Positions 1-6,317 of a stretch of 10,659 bases of DNA are shown one piece after another. The notes below the pieces were generated by a model that worked only from the letters and a program-made list of their open reading frames with translations, ran no database searches and was not told the origin of the DNA. The stretch is from Oscillospiraceae bacterium (GTDB lineage Bacteria > Bacillota > Clostridia > Oscillospirales > Ruminococcaceae): contig JAHZBJ010000052.1 in the NCBI GenBank assembly GCA_019423445.1, forward strand, positions 2,856 to 13,514, in the 5' to 3' direction. Positions within the stretch are counted from its first letter, which is position 1. Every line of letters starts with the position of its first letter. Both the position numbers and the translations under genes were made by a program.

Positions 1-55
1 CACAGAGACGCTGGGTTCTGCCCCGCTCTCTGAACAAATCACTTGGGCTGGGAAG
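1..55 (+). repeat. Partial copy A of the 170-bp palindromic repeat
   Basis: Bases 1-55 are identical to 99-153, which is positions 18-72 of the full repeat copy at 82-251. The window starts inside this copy, so its left tip is not seen. It stops matching at 56 and is followed by 26 bases of unrelated GC-rich sequence before the next full copy begins. It is therefore a left-half fragment rather than a complete element. Confidence 0.85.
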
Positions 56-81
56 AGCGGCGGGGGTGGCCCCGCTTTCAT

Positions 82-251
82 GTCCGTGAGAGAAGGGACA
101 CAGAGACGCTGGGTTCTGCCCCGCTCTCTGAACAAATCACTTGGGCTGGGAAGGGCACAGGATACACCTGCAAAACCGCCTTTTGAATCCCGGGTGGTAT
201 GCTCAGGGAGCGGGGCAGGACGGTTCGGTTAGCACAACCCTTCTCACGGAC
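82..251 (+). repeat. Full copy B of a 170-bp imperfect-palindromic repeat
   Basis: The copy begins GTCCGTGAG and ends CTCACGGAC, so the tips are inverted repeats. Inside, CTGCCCCGCTCTCTGA on the left arm is mirrored by CTCAGGGAGCGGGGCAG on the right, so nearly the whole unit can fold into one long hairpin. It is exactly 170 bp, the same as copies C (305-474) and D (3005-3174). Aligned to C without gaps I count 26 mismatches, about 85% identity. I see no transposase, no clear target duplication and no open frame shared with the other copies. It resembles a MITE or a large REP-like intergenic palindrome; the family is not one I can name. Confidence 0.85.
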
Positions 252-252
252 A

Positions 253-275
253 CGAAAGCCCCGGCGGGGCTTTCG
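253..275 (+). terminator. Strong terminator-like hairpin between repeat copies B and C
   Basis: CGAAAGCCCC (253-262) pairs perfectly with GGGGCTTTCG (266-275) around the 3-base loop GGC. The arms have the A-rich/T-rich outer ends of an intrinsic terminator, but only three T follow the GC stem. It starts one base after the end of repeat copy B. It may be the relic of a terminator whose T tract was interrupted, or simply part of the repeat cluster. Confidence 0.45.
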
Positions 276-304
276 AGGCCACGTTCCCGGCCAACGGGAG
301 GGAT

Positions 305-474
305 GTCCGTGAGAAGAGGGACGCAGAGGCGCTGGTTTCTGCCTCGCTCCCTGAACAAATAACATGGGCTGAGAAGGGCGTTGGACACACCCACAAAACC
401 GCCTTCTGAATCCCAGGTGATATGCTCAGGGAGCGGGGCAGTATTTTGCGGTTTGCACAACGCTTCTCACGGAC
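305..474 (+). repeat. Full copy C of the 170-bp imperfect-palindromic repeat
   Basis: The tips are a perfect 12-bp inverted repeat, GTCCGTGAGAAG at 305-316 and CTTCTCACGGAC at 463-474. The inner arms CGCTCCCTGA and TCAGGGAGCG also mirror each other, and the centre is an unpaired region near 385-400. The copy has the same orientation as B and is inverted relative to D (3005-3174), from which it differs at 28 of 170 positions by my hand count, again without gaps. It ends 26 bases from the stop codon of the LCP-like gene on the minus strand. Confidence 0.87.
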
Positions 475-483
475 CCGCCCCCG

Positions 484-497
484 GGGCCACCCGGCCC
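484..497 (-). terminator. Short GC hairpin after the LCP-like gene
   Basis: GGGCC (484-488) pairs with GGCCC (493-497) around a 4-base loop, just after the stop codon of the minus-strand gene. No T tract follows; instead the tip of repeat copy C begins about ten bases on. It is a weak terminator candidate. The ABC gene has the same arrangement at 2920-2943. Confidence 0.3.
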
Positions 498-500
498 GGA

Positions 501-1571
501 TCAACGGAATTTGACGTAGGGGGTTTCCATCCGGGGCTGGTCCTGGATGGGGGGGTCTCCGCTGTCCAGAAGGGGGGTTCGGCTCTGGGGCTGGTCAGGC
601 TCCTCCTGAGCCGGAGGAAGGGAGGAGGGGCCGCTTCCCTCCTGGGCCTCTCCTGACCCTTCCGTTTCATCCTCCCCTGTCTCCCCGGGGAGGCAGTACA
701 TCTCCCGGATCCGGGCTTTGCAGTCGTCGGTAAGGTGGTAGACGGTGTAGTCCCGGCTCAGGGAGCCTTCCAGAAAGACGATGGTGGTGGCGGGGAGTTC
801 CAGCCGGGCCAGGAACTGGAGGGCGTCGCTGCGCTGAAGGCAGTCCGCCACCGAGAGGTCGGTGTCCAGAAGCTCCAGGGCCGTTTCCTGGATGCGGCTC
901 CCGGTGTCGGTAAGGAAGGCGGGGAGGTTATGGGTGATGATCTGGGAAATGAGAAGGGCGGCCCGGTCGCTGCGTTCCCGTTCCCCTCCTTTGTAGGCGG
1001 GGTAGGAGATGATGTCCATGGCCTTCCTGCCGTCCAGCTGGTACCGGCCCCGGGGCATGACGATCTGCCGGCCGTGGAGGGTGTAGTTCAGGTCCACCGC
1101 AAGGTCGTAGTCCAGCAGTCCTCCGTAGGACATCAGCTGTTCCAGGTCCGCCGTATCCAGGGCGGCGTAGCGGTGGATGGGAATGTCCAGGTACTGGGCC
1201 AGCCCCTTCTGGGCGTACCCCAGCCCTCCCTGCTGCCACAGCCGTCCCAGGGTGCTCCCCTGGCCGCCGTACTCCAGGTAGGTGGAGGGGGGCAGCACGC
1301 AGAGGGCGATCCTCCCCTTGTCCGGCAGGAAGCCCAGAAGGAGGTAGGTGTCCGGCGCCATTGAGGCATCCTCCGACGCCGCCACCAGCATCACCAGCCG
1401 GTCCTCGGTCCCCGGGAGGTAAGCGTCGGGGACAATCTCCTCTTCCTCCGGCCGGCTGAGGCGGAAATAGGAAAGAAAGCACACTGTCCCCAGCACCACC
1501 ATCATCACCAGAAAAGTGATGCCGAAGGAGGTGGAAAAGCCCATAAGCCTGTCTCTGGATTCCGGTCTCAC
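501..1571 (-). CDS. LytR-CpsA-Psr (LCP)-like membrane protein, divergent
   Basis: LCP proteins attach teichoic acids or polysaccharides to peptidoglycan at the outer membrane face, using a polyprenyl-pyrophosphate substrate. This 356-residue protein has a short positive N-terminus, one membrane helix (about residues 16-35), an extracellular LCP-like domain (about 55-290) and an acidic, proline-rich tail. LCP-like signs are the DTYLLLGF strand (D74), the YGG turn, LDIPIHRY and LDGRKAMDIISY followed by ERSDRAALL. The usual arginine-bearing PRDT motif reads PPST (94-97), so catalysis is doubtful. I chose GTG at 1571 because AAAGGGGGG lies 9 bases upstream and the start gives RPESRDR before the helix; ATG at 1544 (347 aa) is the alternative and has a poor ribosome site. 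It is divergent from the NusG-II gene. The family call is by fold pattern; function is unproven. Confidence 0.72.
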   Translation of the reverse strand: MRPESRDRLMGFSTSFGITFLVMMVVLGTVCFLSYFRLSRPEEEEIVPDAYLPGTEDRLVMLVAASEDASMAPDTYLLLGFLPDKGRIALCVLPPSTYLEYGGQGSTLGRLWQQGGLGYAQKGLAQYLDIPIHRYAALDTADLEQLMSYGGLLDYDLAVDLNYTLHGRQIVMPRGRYQLDGRKAMDIISYPAYKGGERERSDRAALLISQIITHNLPAFLTDTGSRIQETALELLDTDLSVADCLQRSDALQFLARLELPATTIVFLEGSLSRDYTVYHLTDDCKARIREMYCLPGETGEDETEGSGEAQEGSGPSSLPPAQEEPDQPQSRTPLLDSGDPPIQDQPRMETPYVKFR

Positions 1572-1640
1572 CGCCGGCGTCCCCCCTTTGCCTCTTTTTC
1601 CAACAAAGTATGCCCCGGGAAGGGGGCTATAAACAGTTTG

Positions 1641-1672
1641 TTCACCACTCCAGGGGGGATTTGTGGTATGAT
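1641..1672 (+). promoter_or_regulatory. Extended -10 promoter for the NusG-II gene
   Basis: TATGAT at 1667-1672 is preceded by TGG at 1664-1666, an extended -10 element. A weak -35 match, TTCACC, lies at 1641-1646 with a long 20-base spacer, so the extended -10 would carry most of the recognition. The start codon follows 34 bases downstream. Confidence 0.5.
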
Positions 1673-1706
1673 AGATTCCGTGACAAAGACAGGGAGGGAA
1701 CCGTCC

Positions 1707-2066
1707 ATGACCAAGGAAACCAAACTCCGGGCCGCCCTTTGGCTGGCGGCAGGGCTGCTGGTGGCGGCCTCGCTCTGGTGGCTGCTGAGGCCCCGGTCCG
1801 TCAAGGGCCACATTATCGCCACCATTACCGTAGGGGATGAAGTGGTGCGGACTCTGGACCTGAACCAGGCCCCTGACCAGGAGTTCTCCATCCTGGACGA
1901 CACCGGCCTGCCCATTACCTTCCAGGTGAAGGACCATGCCATCCGTTTCCTGGACTCCGACTGCCCCGATAAGGTCTGCATCAATACCGGCTTCCTCCGG
2001 GAGGATCTCCAGGTGGCCACCTGCCTGCCCAACCGCACCACCCTGTTTCTCTCCGCCGCCGAATAA
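1707..2066 (+). CDS. NusG domain II-containing membrane-anchored protein
   Basis: A 119-residue protein with an N-terminal membrane helix (about 7-27) and an extracytoplasmic beta domain of the NusG_II (DUF1312) family. The family hallmark is seen as CPDKVC (86-91) followed by INTGFL, with a third cysteine in the ATCLPN strand (106). Family members are short, as here, and are often found near electron-transport or cofactor-transport genes of Clostridia; no such neighbour is present in this window. The start at 1707 is supported by AGGGAGGG at 1691-1698 with 8 bases of spacing. The same frame is open upstream to 1638 but has no better start. It has its own promoter and terminator, so it is probably monocistronic. 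The biochemical role of the family is unknown to me; the paired cysteines suggest redox or metal involvement, which is inference. Confidence 0.82.
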   Translation: MTKETKLRAALWLAAGLLVAASLWWLLRPRSVKGHIIATITVGDEVVRTLDLNQAPDQEFSILDDTGLPITFQVKDHAIRFLDSDCPDKVCINTGFLREDLQVATCLPNRTTLFLSAAE

Positions 2067-2081
2067 AAAAGGCCGGTTCTG

Positions 2082-2110
2082 CCCCGGGATGAAGTTCCCG
2101 GGGCCTTTTT
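2082..2110 (+). terminator. Intrinsic terminator of the NusG-II gene
   Basis: CCCCGGGA (2082-2089) pairs with TCCCGGGG (2096-2103) over a 6-base loop, followed by CCTTTTT. Upstream AAAAAGGCC (2066-2074), which overlaps the stop codon, can also pair with GGCCTTTTT (2102-2110), extending the structure. Confidence 0.85.
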
Positions 2111-2228
2111 GTCGTATGATAAAAGGCCCCCTGCCGCGGCCCCAGGGTTACGGCGGGGCATACTACCATTAAGAACTCCCGGGGAACGTCCCGGCGGAGC
2201 CTCCATCACAGGAAGGACGGATGCATTT

Positions 2229-2918
<690 letters not shown>

Positions 2919-2919
2919 G

Positions 2920-2937
2920 CCCGGGCCAGGGCCCGGG
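2920..2937 (+). terminator. GC-rich palindrome after the ABC ATPase gene
   Basis: CCCGGGCC (2920-2927) and GGCCCGGG (2930-2937) are perfect 8-bp arms separated by two bases, starting one base after the stop codon. There is no T tract; the tip of a partial repeat copy (GTCCGTGAG) starts at 2943. It is a possible terminator stem that lost or never had its T run. Confidence 0.35.
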
Positions 2938-2942
2938 GCCGG

Positions 2943-3003
2943 GTCCGTGAGAGAAGGGACACAGAAGCGCAAATGACTGCCTCGCTCTTTAACCGGGCTG
3001 CCA
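2943..3003 (+). repeat. Partial copy E of the 170-bp repeat
   Basis: The first 23 bases are identical to the left tip of copy B. After that it diverges (CTGCCTCGCTCT is still recognisable) and ends near CGGGCTG, about 60 bases in. A full copy in the opposite orientation starts at 3005. Like copy A, it is a left half abutting a full element. Confidence 0.75.
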
Positions 3004-3004
3004 T

Positions 3005-3174
3005 GTCCGTGAAAGGCGTTGTGCAAACCGAAACACAGTGCCCCGTTCTCTGAGCATATCACTTGGGATTCAGAAGGCGCCTTTGTGGGTGTATCCGGCG
3101 CTCTTCTCAGCCCGAGTTTTTTGTTCAGGGAGCGGGGCACAAACCTACGGTTCTGCGTCTGTTCTCTCACGGAC
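3005..3174 (-). repeat. Full copy D of the 170-bp repeat, inverted
   Basis: Read on the minus strand it aligns end to end with copy C, without gaps, over 170 positions; I count 28 mismatches. The tips are GTCCGTGA and CTCACGGAC, and the mirrored inner arms (CCCCGTTCTCTGAG and TTCAGGGAGCGGGG) are kept. It is followed directly by AAAAAGCGCC and a markedly AT-rich stretch that carries the promoter of the next gene. Together with copy E it fills the otherwise gene-free 2919-3240. Confidence 0.87.
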
Positions 3175-3246
3175 AAAAAGCGCCTTCTAAATTTCAGATT
3201 TTCTGTTTGGGAAGTGCCGAAATCTAATAATTTTATAATATAAATA

Positions 3247-3274
3247 TTTACATTTATAAAAATTATTGTACAAT
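3247..3274 (+). promoter_or_regulatory. Sigma-70-type promoter of the small membrane protein gene
   Basis: TTTACA (3247-3252) and TACAAT (3269-3274) are separated by 16 bases within a very AT-rich stretch (about 3215-3290) that stands out from the GC-rich surroundings. An overlapping TATAGT at 3274-3279 is an alternative -10. The ribosome site GGGAGG follows at 3288, so the leader would be very short. Confidence 0.65.
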
Positions 3275-3298
3275 ATAGTCAATAAATGGGAGGTGTTT

Positions 3299-3703
3299 AT
3301 GAGGATTTATGGGGTAAAAGTTGGTTGCGTTGTTTTTTTCACAGCTCTTTATATGCTTTTTTTCCCCTGGTTGGGACAGATCCTGGAAGATCATGTCTGG
3401 GATTCACAAAAAATGTTTTTATTCTATTCATGGTGGTCCCTTTTATATAATCCTATTTTAGGCTGTATGTTAGCGATTTTCTGCGGACTCCTTTGGAACG
3501 CGGCCCCTGGAACACCTCTTCTGGCGGCGGAATTGCTTTGCTGCATCTGGACTTTTTTCCCCGTGGGGGTAACGGTAGCGGGAGGAACGATAGAAACTAT
3601 CCCCGTCCCCGATTTTTATATGTGCCTGCTGTATGGGGGTGTTGTTACCGCATTGTTCCTGCGTTCCCTGACGGGGTATCTTCGGAAGCGGAACCGGGGG
3701 TGA
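3299..3703 (+). CDS. Unrecognised small multi-pass membrane protein
   Basis: I do not recognise this 134-residue protein. It has about four predicted membrane helices (roughly residues 6-24, 46-66, 74-95 and 106-122), a cluster of cysteines at 80-81 and a basic C-terminus (RKRNRG). The ATG at 3299 has GGGAGG five bases upstream and a good promoter in front. The first half of the gene uses many A/T-ending codons and T runs, unlike its GC-rich neighbours, and the AT-rich promoter region adds to this, so it may be a recent arrival. It is bounded on the left by repeat copy D and on the right by terminators, and forms its own unit. No function can be assigned. Confidence 0.75.
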   Translation: MRIYGVKVGCVVFFTALYMLFFPWLGQILEDHVWDSQKMFLFYSWWSLLYNPILGCMLAIFCGLLWNAAPGTPLLAAELLCCIWTFFPVGVTVAGGTIETIPVPDFYMCLLYGGVVTALFLRSLTGYLRKRNRG

Positions 3704-3768
3704 GGCCCCGGGAATGAAACAGATATATGGAGACTGCCGCTCCACAGAATCAAAATCGGTTGTTTCGC

Positions 3769-3803
3769 AAAAAACTCCCCTCTTTGACAGGGGGGAGTTT
3801 TTT
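3769..3803 (+). terminator. Intrinsic terminator of the small membrane protein gene
   Basis: AAAAAACTCCCC (3769-3780) pairs perfectly over 12 bp with GGGGAGTTTTTT (3792-3803) around an 11-base loop. The flanking A and T runs would let it work in both directions, but it faces the plus-strand gene ending at 3703. Confidence 0.92.
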
Positions 3804-3809
3804 GTCTGT

Positions 3810-3842
3810 AAAAATCCGCCCCCAAACCGGGGGCGGATTTTT
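3810..3842 (-). terminator. Intrinsic terminator of the GNAT gene
   Basis: AAAAATCCGCCCCC (3810-3823) pairs over 14 bp with GGGGGCGGATTTTT (3829-3842), loop AAACC. It overlaps the last base of the minus-strand GNAT stop codon. With the preceding hairpin it forms a pair of terminators insulating two convergent genes. Confidence 0.92.
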
Positions 3843-4891
3843 CAGGGCTTTACAATGTCGTCGAAGCGGAGCTGGTTGGGGTCGTCCTCGGGGTCCTCGG
3901 GGGAAACGGCAAGGCCGGGGATCTCCGGGCTTTCCACCGGGGGCTCCTCCCCTTCCTCCTCCTGGGCGGCCACCGACATGGTCTGGCCGGCGATGGGGGC
4001 CACCTTCACCGGCACCACCGGAGGCAGCTCCGGGTCCAGGGGGGTGCCGTCGGGGCGCTTCTTGCTCTTGAGGAACCGGACGATCCCCTCCGGGAGCCCC
4101 GGCACCCCGGCATTTTTCTCCGGGGCCTGGGAATCCCTTTCCTCGTCCTGGAGAGGTTCCCGGGCTTCCTCCGGGGGCGGGGCCTGGCGGCGCACCGGCC
4201 GGCCGTTCTCGTCCCGCTTGGTCCGCAGGAACCGGACGATCCCCTCGGGGAGCTGACCTTCCGGGGCCGCCACCTCCTCGTACTCCAGGGACTGGTTTTC
4301 GGTGGCGGCATCTTCCTTCCGGCGGCGCTCCTCCTGGAAGTATTCCTCGTAGAAGGGGTAGCGGCGGCTGTAGTATTCCTCCAGGGCTGGCAGATTGGGG
4401 GGGAGGAGCCGTTCCATCAGGGACATGTCCACCAGCCGCCCCCGGCAGTAGCCGTGGCTCCGGAGGGTCCCCACATCCCGGAACCCCGCCCGCCGGTAGG
4501 CGTGGAGGAGGTACCGCTGTCCGGCGGGGATGGCGGCGGTGAGCTTGTAGTACCCCAGCCGCAGGGCCTGCTGCTCCAGGAAGTGAAGGAGCAGGTCGGT
4601 AAGCTCCGAGCCGCTCAGGTCTTCCGGCAGGCCCAGCTCCACCGAGGCCACCCCGTCAAAGGGATACCCCTCCGGGGAGCCGTATCCCAGGGCGGCCCAG
4701 CAGACTGCCTCCCCTTCCAGGCTCCCAACAAACACCGGGTGCCGCCGGTCGTGGGCCGCCAGCCATTCCTGGTGGTACTCCACCGGCCGCTGGTCGATTT
4801 CCAGCCGGCCCTCTCCCCCGGCCTGCCGGTTCCAAAGGGCGTTGATGGCGGCGGCGTCCGCCATCTTGGCCCTGCGCATCATAATTTCCAT
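3842..4891 (-). CDS. GNAT-fold acetyltransferase-like protein with long repeat-bearing tail
   Basis: A 349-residue protein. Residues 1-165 form a GNAT (acetyl-CoA N-acyltransferase) domain of the phosphinothricin-acetyltransferase-like kind: the N-terminal RRAKMADAAAINALWN, a VASVELGL strand, and LLHAYRRAGFRDVGTL followed by RLVDMSLMER. The acetyl-CoA loop, normally Q/R-x-x-G-x-G/A, reads DLSGSEL (91-97), so cofactor binding may be weakened. Residues 170-200 are rich in Tyr, Arg and Glu; 201-349 are low-complexity, acidic and proline-rich and look disordered. The tail holds two exact copies of LPEGIVRFL (214-222 and 266-274), each followed by a basic stretch (RTKR, KSKKR). The start at 4891 follows GGAAGGAACGGATAGGATC; the next ATGs (codons 4 and 5) are possible alternatives. 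It is monocistronic. The substrate is unknown, and the tail suggests a binding role. Confidence 0.78.
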   Translation of the reverse strand: MEIMMRRAKMADAAAINALWNRQAGGEGRLEIDQRPVEYHQEWLAAHDRRHPVFVGSLEGEAVCWAALGYGSPEGYPFDGVASVELGLPEDLSGSELTDLLLHFLEQQALRLGYYKLTAAIPAGQRYLLHAYRRAGFRDVGTLRSHGYCRGRLVDMSLMERLLPPNLPALEEYYSRRYPFYEEYFQEERRRKEDAATENQSLEYEEVAAPEGQLPEGIVRFLRTKRDENGRPVRRQAPPPEEAREPLQDEERDSQAPEKNAGVPGLPEGIVRFLKSKKRPDGTPLDPELPPVVPVKVAPIAGQTMSVAAQEEEGEEPPVESPEIPGLAVSPEDPEDDPNQLRFDDIVKP

Positions 4892-4932
4892 GATCCTATC
4901 CGTTCCTTCCCCGCCCTGTGATCAGCTTTTCC

Positions 4933-4972
4933 GGCGGGGAGCGCCTCCCCGCCCAGGGGCAAAAAAGCCCTG
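4933..4972 (-). other. Two adjacent hairpins in the GNAT leader
   Basis: GGCGGGGAG (4933-4941) pairs with CTCCCCGCC (4945-4953) around CGC; next to it CAGGG (4954-4958) pairs with CCCTG (4968-4972). Read on the minus strand, both lie between the candidate -10 at 4988-4993 and the GNAT start codon. No T run follows the strong stem in that direction, so it is not a plain terminator. Confidence 0.4.
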
Positions 4973-4981
4973 TTTCTGTCG

Positions 4982-5000
4982 AATCCTATTATACAGGATT
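4982..5000 (-). promoter_or_regulatory. Candidate GNAT promoter -10 inside an inverted repeat
   Basis: Read on the minus strand, a perfect TATAAT occupies 4988-4993, about 97 bases from the GNAT start. It sits between AATCCT (4982-4987) and AGGATT (4995-5000), 6-bp inverted arms that could be an operator. I see no good -35 at the right distance. Confidence 0.5.
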
Positions 5001-5064
5001 AGGAGGCTTTTGGCACTGGCATTTTGTAACTTTTTCAAGAATTCTTTCCTTTTTATCCAAAATG

Positions 5065-5073
5065 TGCTATACT
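5065..5073 (+). promoter_or_regulatory. Extended -10 promoter of the sortase gene
   Basis: TGC followed by TATACT (5068-5073) is a good extended -10, 58 bases from the sortase start codon. The -35 position, TTTCCT at 5045-5050 with a 17-base spacer, is weak. Confidence 0.6.
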
Positions 5074-5131
5074 AACCATGTGTTTGCCGCGCCAGGCGAA
5101 ACGGAAATGTCCCAGAGGAGGTTGGTATCAC

Positions 5132-6184
5132 ATGGAAAGGGATGCTGTTGGGGGAAGGTACAGCCGCAAAACGGCCGGGCCTGGAAAGGCCGCGGTGCTG
5201 GCAGGCGCCGCCGCCTGTCTCATCATCGCCGCTGCTGCGGGAGGAATGATGGTGCACCGTAAAAACCAGGAGGCGGCTCAGGCGGCTCTGGCCTACCAGG
5301 AGGCGGTGGACGCCGCCGCGGCAGCTTCCGCCAGGGAGGACGCCATGTTCACCCAGCTGGCCGCCGAGGGGCTTGAAACTGCCAGCATAAACGCCTCGGA
5401 TCTCTCCAAGACTTTCCATGCCCAGTGGGAGGAGCGCCAGTCCGGTTCCAGCGGCGGCTATACTTGGGTGAACCCTGCCACCGGGGAGTTTGTGGCCTCC
5501 GCCTACGGGGACAGCGGCGCCAGCAACATCGCCTACTGGAAGAGCATCAACAGCGATGTGGTGGGCTGGCTGCGGGTGCCTGGCACCAACATCGACTGGC
5601 CCATTGTCCAGAACACCCAGGACGTCAACTACTACACCCACCTGGGCTACGACAAGCAGTACAGCTACAACGGGGTCATCTGGACCAACCCCACCACCAA
5701 AACCAGCGCATCCTCCTCGGGACTCTCCAACAATACCGTCATTTACGGCCACAACTGGACCAACTACAGCGCCTCCCCCCGGATCGGCTATCCCGGGGAT
5801 GTGATGTTTGCCCAGCTTACCGGCTACCACTGGCTGGCCATGGCCCAGAGTTACCCCTACTTCTACTATTCCACCGCCCAGGGCGGGGAGTTTGTGGTGA
5901 AGATTTTCGCCTGCTTCTATACGGAACTGGCCTTTGACTATATCGAATCCGACGGCGATATGAGCTACATTATCAGCGAGGCCCAGCGGCGGAGCCGTCA
6001 TAAGTTCGACGTGGACGTCAACGCCTCGGACAAGATCGTCACCCTCTCCACCTGCACCCGGGCCTACGGTTCCACCAGCAACCAGCGCTTTGTGGTGATG
6101 GGACGGCTCCTCCGTCCCGGGGAGACCATTGAACCGGTGACCGTCACCTCCAACCCCAGCCACAAGCAGCCCTCGGTGTGGTGA
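5132..6184 (+). CDS. srtB: Class B sortase
   Basis: A 350-residue membrane-anchored cysteine transpeptidase that would join proteins bearing a C-terminal NPxTG-like sorting signal to peptidoglycan. It has a basic N-terminus, one membrane helix (about 20-42), an alanine-rich probably helical stalk (45-85) and a sortase B domain (about 130-328). The catalytic residues are seen: His207 in NNTVIYGHNW, Cys308 in VTLSTC and Arg319 in NQRFVVMGR. DVVGWLRVPGTNIDWPIVQ (142-160) is typical of class B. It is longer than many SrtB proteins because of the stalk. AGAGGAGG at 5114-5121, 10 bases upstream, supports the start. It has its own promoter and terminator. No sorting-signal substrate gene is in this window, so it may serve distant targets. 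The gene symbol denotes the class, not proven orthology. Confidence 0.93.
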   Translation: MERDAVGGRYSRKTAGPGKAAVLAGAAACLIIAAAAGGMMVHRKNQEAAQAALAYQEAVDAAAAASAREDAMFTQLAAEGLETASINASDLSKTFHAQWEERQSGSSGGYTWVNPATGEFVASAYGDSGASNIAYWKSINSDVVGWLRVPGTNIDWPIVQNTQDVNYYTHLGYDKQYSYNGVIWTNPTTKTSASSSGLSNNTVIYGHNWTNYSASPRIGYPGDVMFAQLTGYHWLAMAQSYPYFYYSTAQGGEFVVKIFACFYTELAFDYIESDGDMSYIISEAQRRSRHKFDVDVNASDKIVTLSTCTRAYGSTSNQRFVVMGRLLRPGETIEPVTVTSNPSHKQPSVW

Positions 6185-6205
6185 ACCGGCCCTCTGATCT
6201 TACAA

Positions 6206-6231
6206 AAAACGCCCGCCCACACGGGCGTTTT
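6206..6231 (+). terminator. Intrinsic terminator of the sortase gene
   Basis: AAAACGCCCG (6206-6215) pairs with CGGGCGTTTT (6222-6231) over a 6-base loop. It separates the sortase from the downstream lipoprotein, so the two are probably transcribed independently. Confidence 0.9.
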
Positions 6232-6317
6232 CCTTAGGATGAAACTTTCTCAGACTTTGCAAAATCTTCCGAAACCTTTGCCGGAAGAACCGGCACCCTT
6301 TTGAAAGGAGCGATTTT

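Noticed and set aside
1..500. CRISPR array
   Set aside because: The repeats are 170 bp, few, palindromic throughout and in both orientations, with no uniform spacers and no cas genes.
735..1364. Long plus-strand open frame opposite the LCP-like gene
   Set aside because: It is the antisense of a GC-rich gene, has Gly/Val/Gln-rich composition with no family features, and no ribosome site. The minus-strand frame has a membrane helix and LCP pattern.
1626..1660. Divergent promoter for the LCP-like gene (TATAGC on the minus strand at 1631-1626)
   Set aside because: The sequence 17 bases upstream reads CCTGGA, with no -35 resemblance, and there is no extended -10; not called.
3019..3243. Open frame beginning MCKP through repeat copy D, with a similar frame on the minus strand of copy C (203-460)
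   Set aside because: The peptides look alike only because the repeat DNA is alike. Copy B has an in-frame TAA at the matching place, the start would be TTG or non-ATG without a ribosome site, and the frame runs out into unrelated flank. I treat it as non-coding.
5072..6163. 363-codon minus-strand open frame opposite the sortase
   Set aside because: It is an antisense shadow of a clear class B sortase with all catalytic residues.
6232..6317. Promoter of the 3D lipoprotein gene (CAAAAT at 6260-6265)
   Set aside because: One must exist because a terminator lies just upstream, but this -10 is only a 4/6 match and no -35 fits; left uncalled.
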